A DNA stretch of 64,000 nucleotides, from positions 2,872,001 to 2,936,000 of the forward strand of contig NC_080569.1 in assembly GCF_030253575.1 (NCBI RefSeq). Reading direction: 5' to 3'. Positions 62,664-64,000 of the stretch are shown here, piece by piece (position 1 is the stretch's first letter; each line of letters starts with the position of its first letter). This stretch comes from Rhododendron vialii (taxonomy: Eukaryota > Streptophyta > Magnoliopsida > Ericales > Ericaceae). A program made the position numbers and the translations under genes. Below the pieces are notes generated by a model. It was not told the origin of the DNA, ran no database searches, and saw only the letters and a list, made by a program, of their open reading frames with translations.

Positions 62664-63033
62664 CATCATATAACCAAACGATCCAAGTATTAGTTTGTTC
62701 AAGAGCTCTGTTTGAAACCTTAACGATTAATGTTTGTGTAACAAACCAATCGTGAAGAAGAATTCAGCTAACGAACACGAGTTCACACTCGAATAACTTG
62801 ATTCGTTAAGCAACCCCAAGTCAGGTCACGACCTCTTTATACTTTCAAGTATACAACGCATATCCTACAAATTACATGTTCTACAGATCACACCATATTG
62901 GAAGACCTCAAATCTCCCAACTTAATCACAAGCCAGAGGAATTAGTATGACAGATTTCTCTTTTGTTTCAACAAGCCAAATAACTGTTGCATTCGAATGG
63001 CTTATTAGTCGACGTAATTGGTTCACTGTTAAC

Positions 63034-64000
63034 TCAGACGTTGTCGCTCCCTGCCTCTGAATCTGCAGCCACTGTTTTTGGTTTGCTGGTGTGAAGCATG
63101 AAGTTGCAAGCTCCAACAGCCTCTCCCACAGTAAGATAGATCCATTCTTGGCCTAACAAGTCGATGAACTTCGACTTGTTCAGCTTCTTCATCACCTCAC
63201 CTCCCGGATTGGCAAGTACGAGCTATAAAATAAAGGAACGAAGGATAATTATTGTTTACGAATTCTTAATAGCCATGTTGACTACAACTAATAATCCTGA
63301 CTTTCGTTGAGAAAAAGAAAAAGAAACAAGATAATGAATAAATCAATATATATATACCTTGAGGCCTCTTCTCTCAGTACTCTTCTTGAGCTCTTCAAAC
63401 ATGCTTATTCCACTTGTATCGATGTTTCCTACCGCTGCCAACCAGAGATTTGCTCATTCAGTATAACTTATTACGTCTCTGTAGCTAGATAATTACAATT
63501 AACCCGATAAGTATTCGGATTCTCTCCGGACCAAGTTTTGGACAGGACGAGACAGTCCAAATCTAGATCATACATGGTACATTGGGATAATCAACTCTTA
63601 CTGGTAAGAGTCTCTGAGCAAATTTGAACCATTAATCGCAGAAATGGACGATTCATATTAATTTGGATTGTACCGCTCAGTCCAAATTACAGTTACAATC
63701 CAAATTAAAGATCAGAGAGGATCTAATTTCATCCAATAACTATGACGACTCACCGCCCATGTCAAGTACCACATACTGCAAGCTGGTGTCCCCAGAGGAT
63801 TTTAGCCTGTCTTCCTCCTCATCTATCCACCTCGAAATCCTGCACATTATAGTTCATTAGGCTCCATGTTATAAACTGATTCAACCATATTGTACTGTTA
63901 ATTGCGAATAACGCGATCAGATCTTAATATTTTGTAGAACCTTTCTCTCAAGTAGCTTGAATTGGCGAAGTAAATCGGAGCATTCATCTCAAGTATGAGA
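63034..64000 (-). CDS. Group 3 sulfate transporter, tandem copy (5' part beyond window)
   Basis: The last four exons are present: 63941 to beyond 64000, 63754-63839, 63358-63434 and 63034-63222. They encode the end of the last membrane region/linker and most of the STAS domain: APIYFANSSYLRER, RWIDEEEDRL, VVLDMGAVGNIDTSGISMFE, LANPGGEVMKKLNKSKF and WIYLTVGEAVGACN, then a tail ending SEAGSDNV. The phases and exon sizes match the copy at 54913-60295 (86-base exon identical in length, 77 versus 76 in the next), but here every joint is in frame and no stop intervenes. It lies in the same orientation about 2.7 kb upstream, so the two are a tandem duplicate. The tail is 14 residues longer. The start and the transmembrane part are outside the window, so intactness is only known for this portion. 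Confidence 0.95.

Overview
The window is nuclear DNA of a flowering plant, almost certainly a eudicot. Genes are split by short AT-rich GT-AG introns, and the space between them is AT-rich and crowded with MITEs, SINE and LINE remnants and long (GA)n microsatellites. The encoded proteins are plant-specific or plant-type. I cannot name the species from sequence alone.

Layout. 1-600: last exon of an unidentified plus-strand gene. 2164-3809 (+): FCS-like zinc finger protein. 5771-10760: repeat-rich spacer with hAT-type and other MITEs, a solo LTR and two SINEs head to head. 12760-15941 (-): nine-exon type I inositol polyphosphate 5-phosphatase. 16670-22760: MITEs, a possible orphan exon, (GA)n blocks and a degraded L1 LINE. 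23555-24040 (-): intronless STN1 of the telomeric CST complex. 26652-28019 (-): six-exon BUD32/PRPK kinase of KEOPS. 30997-32738 (+): a lysine/serine-rich protein of unknown function. 33490-34080: a strong hairpin and a SINE. 36084-39210 (-): six-exon Raf-like kinase of the CBC1/CBC2 type. 43510-51890 (-): sixteen-exon biotin-carrying alpha subunit of mitochondrial 3-methylcrotonyl-CoA carboxylase. 54913-60295 (-): a group 3 sulfate transporter copy with three reading-frame lesions. 63034-64000 (-): the 3' part of a second, so far open, sulfate transporter in the same orientation, so the two form a tandem pair running off the right edge.

The genes do not form a pathway; they are ordinary single-copy or tandem plant genes. 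I rebuilt exon joints by checking splice dinucleotides and phase; phases closed exactly for every gene except the damaged sulfate transporter. The most interesting observations are the decaying transporter beside an open sister, a 203-bp triplication that copies one of its splice acceptors, a stop-codon-bearing 88-bp duplication at the end of the 5-phosphatase gene, a probable GC-AG intron, and several well-defined MITEs, one with an 8-bp target duplication. I did not find a new multi-gene system.
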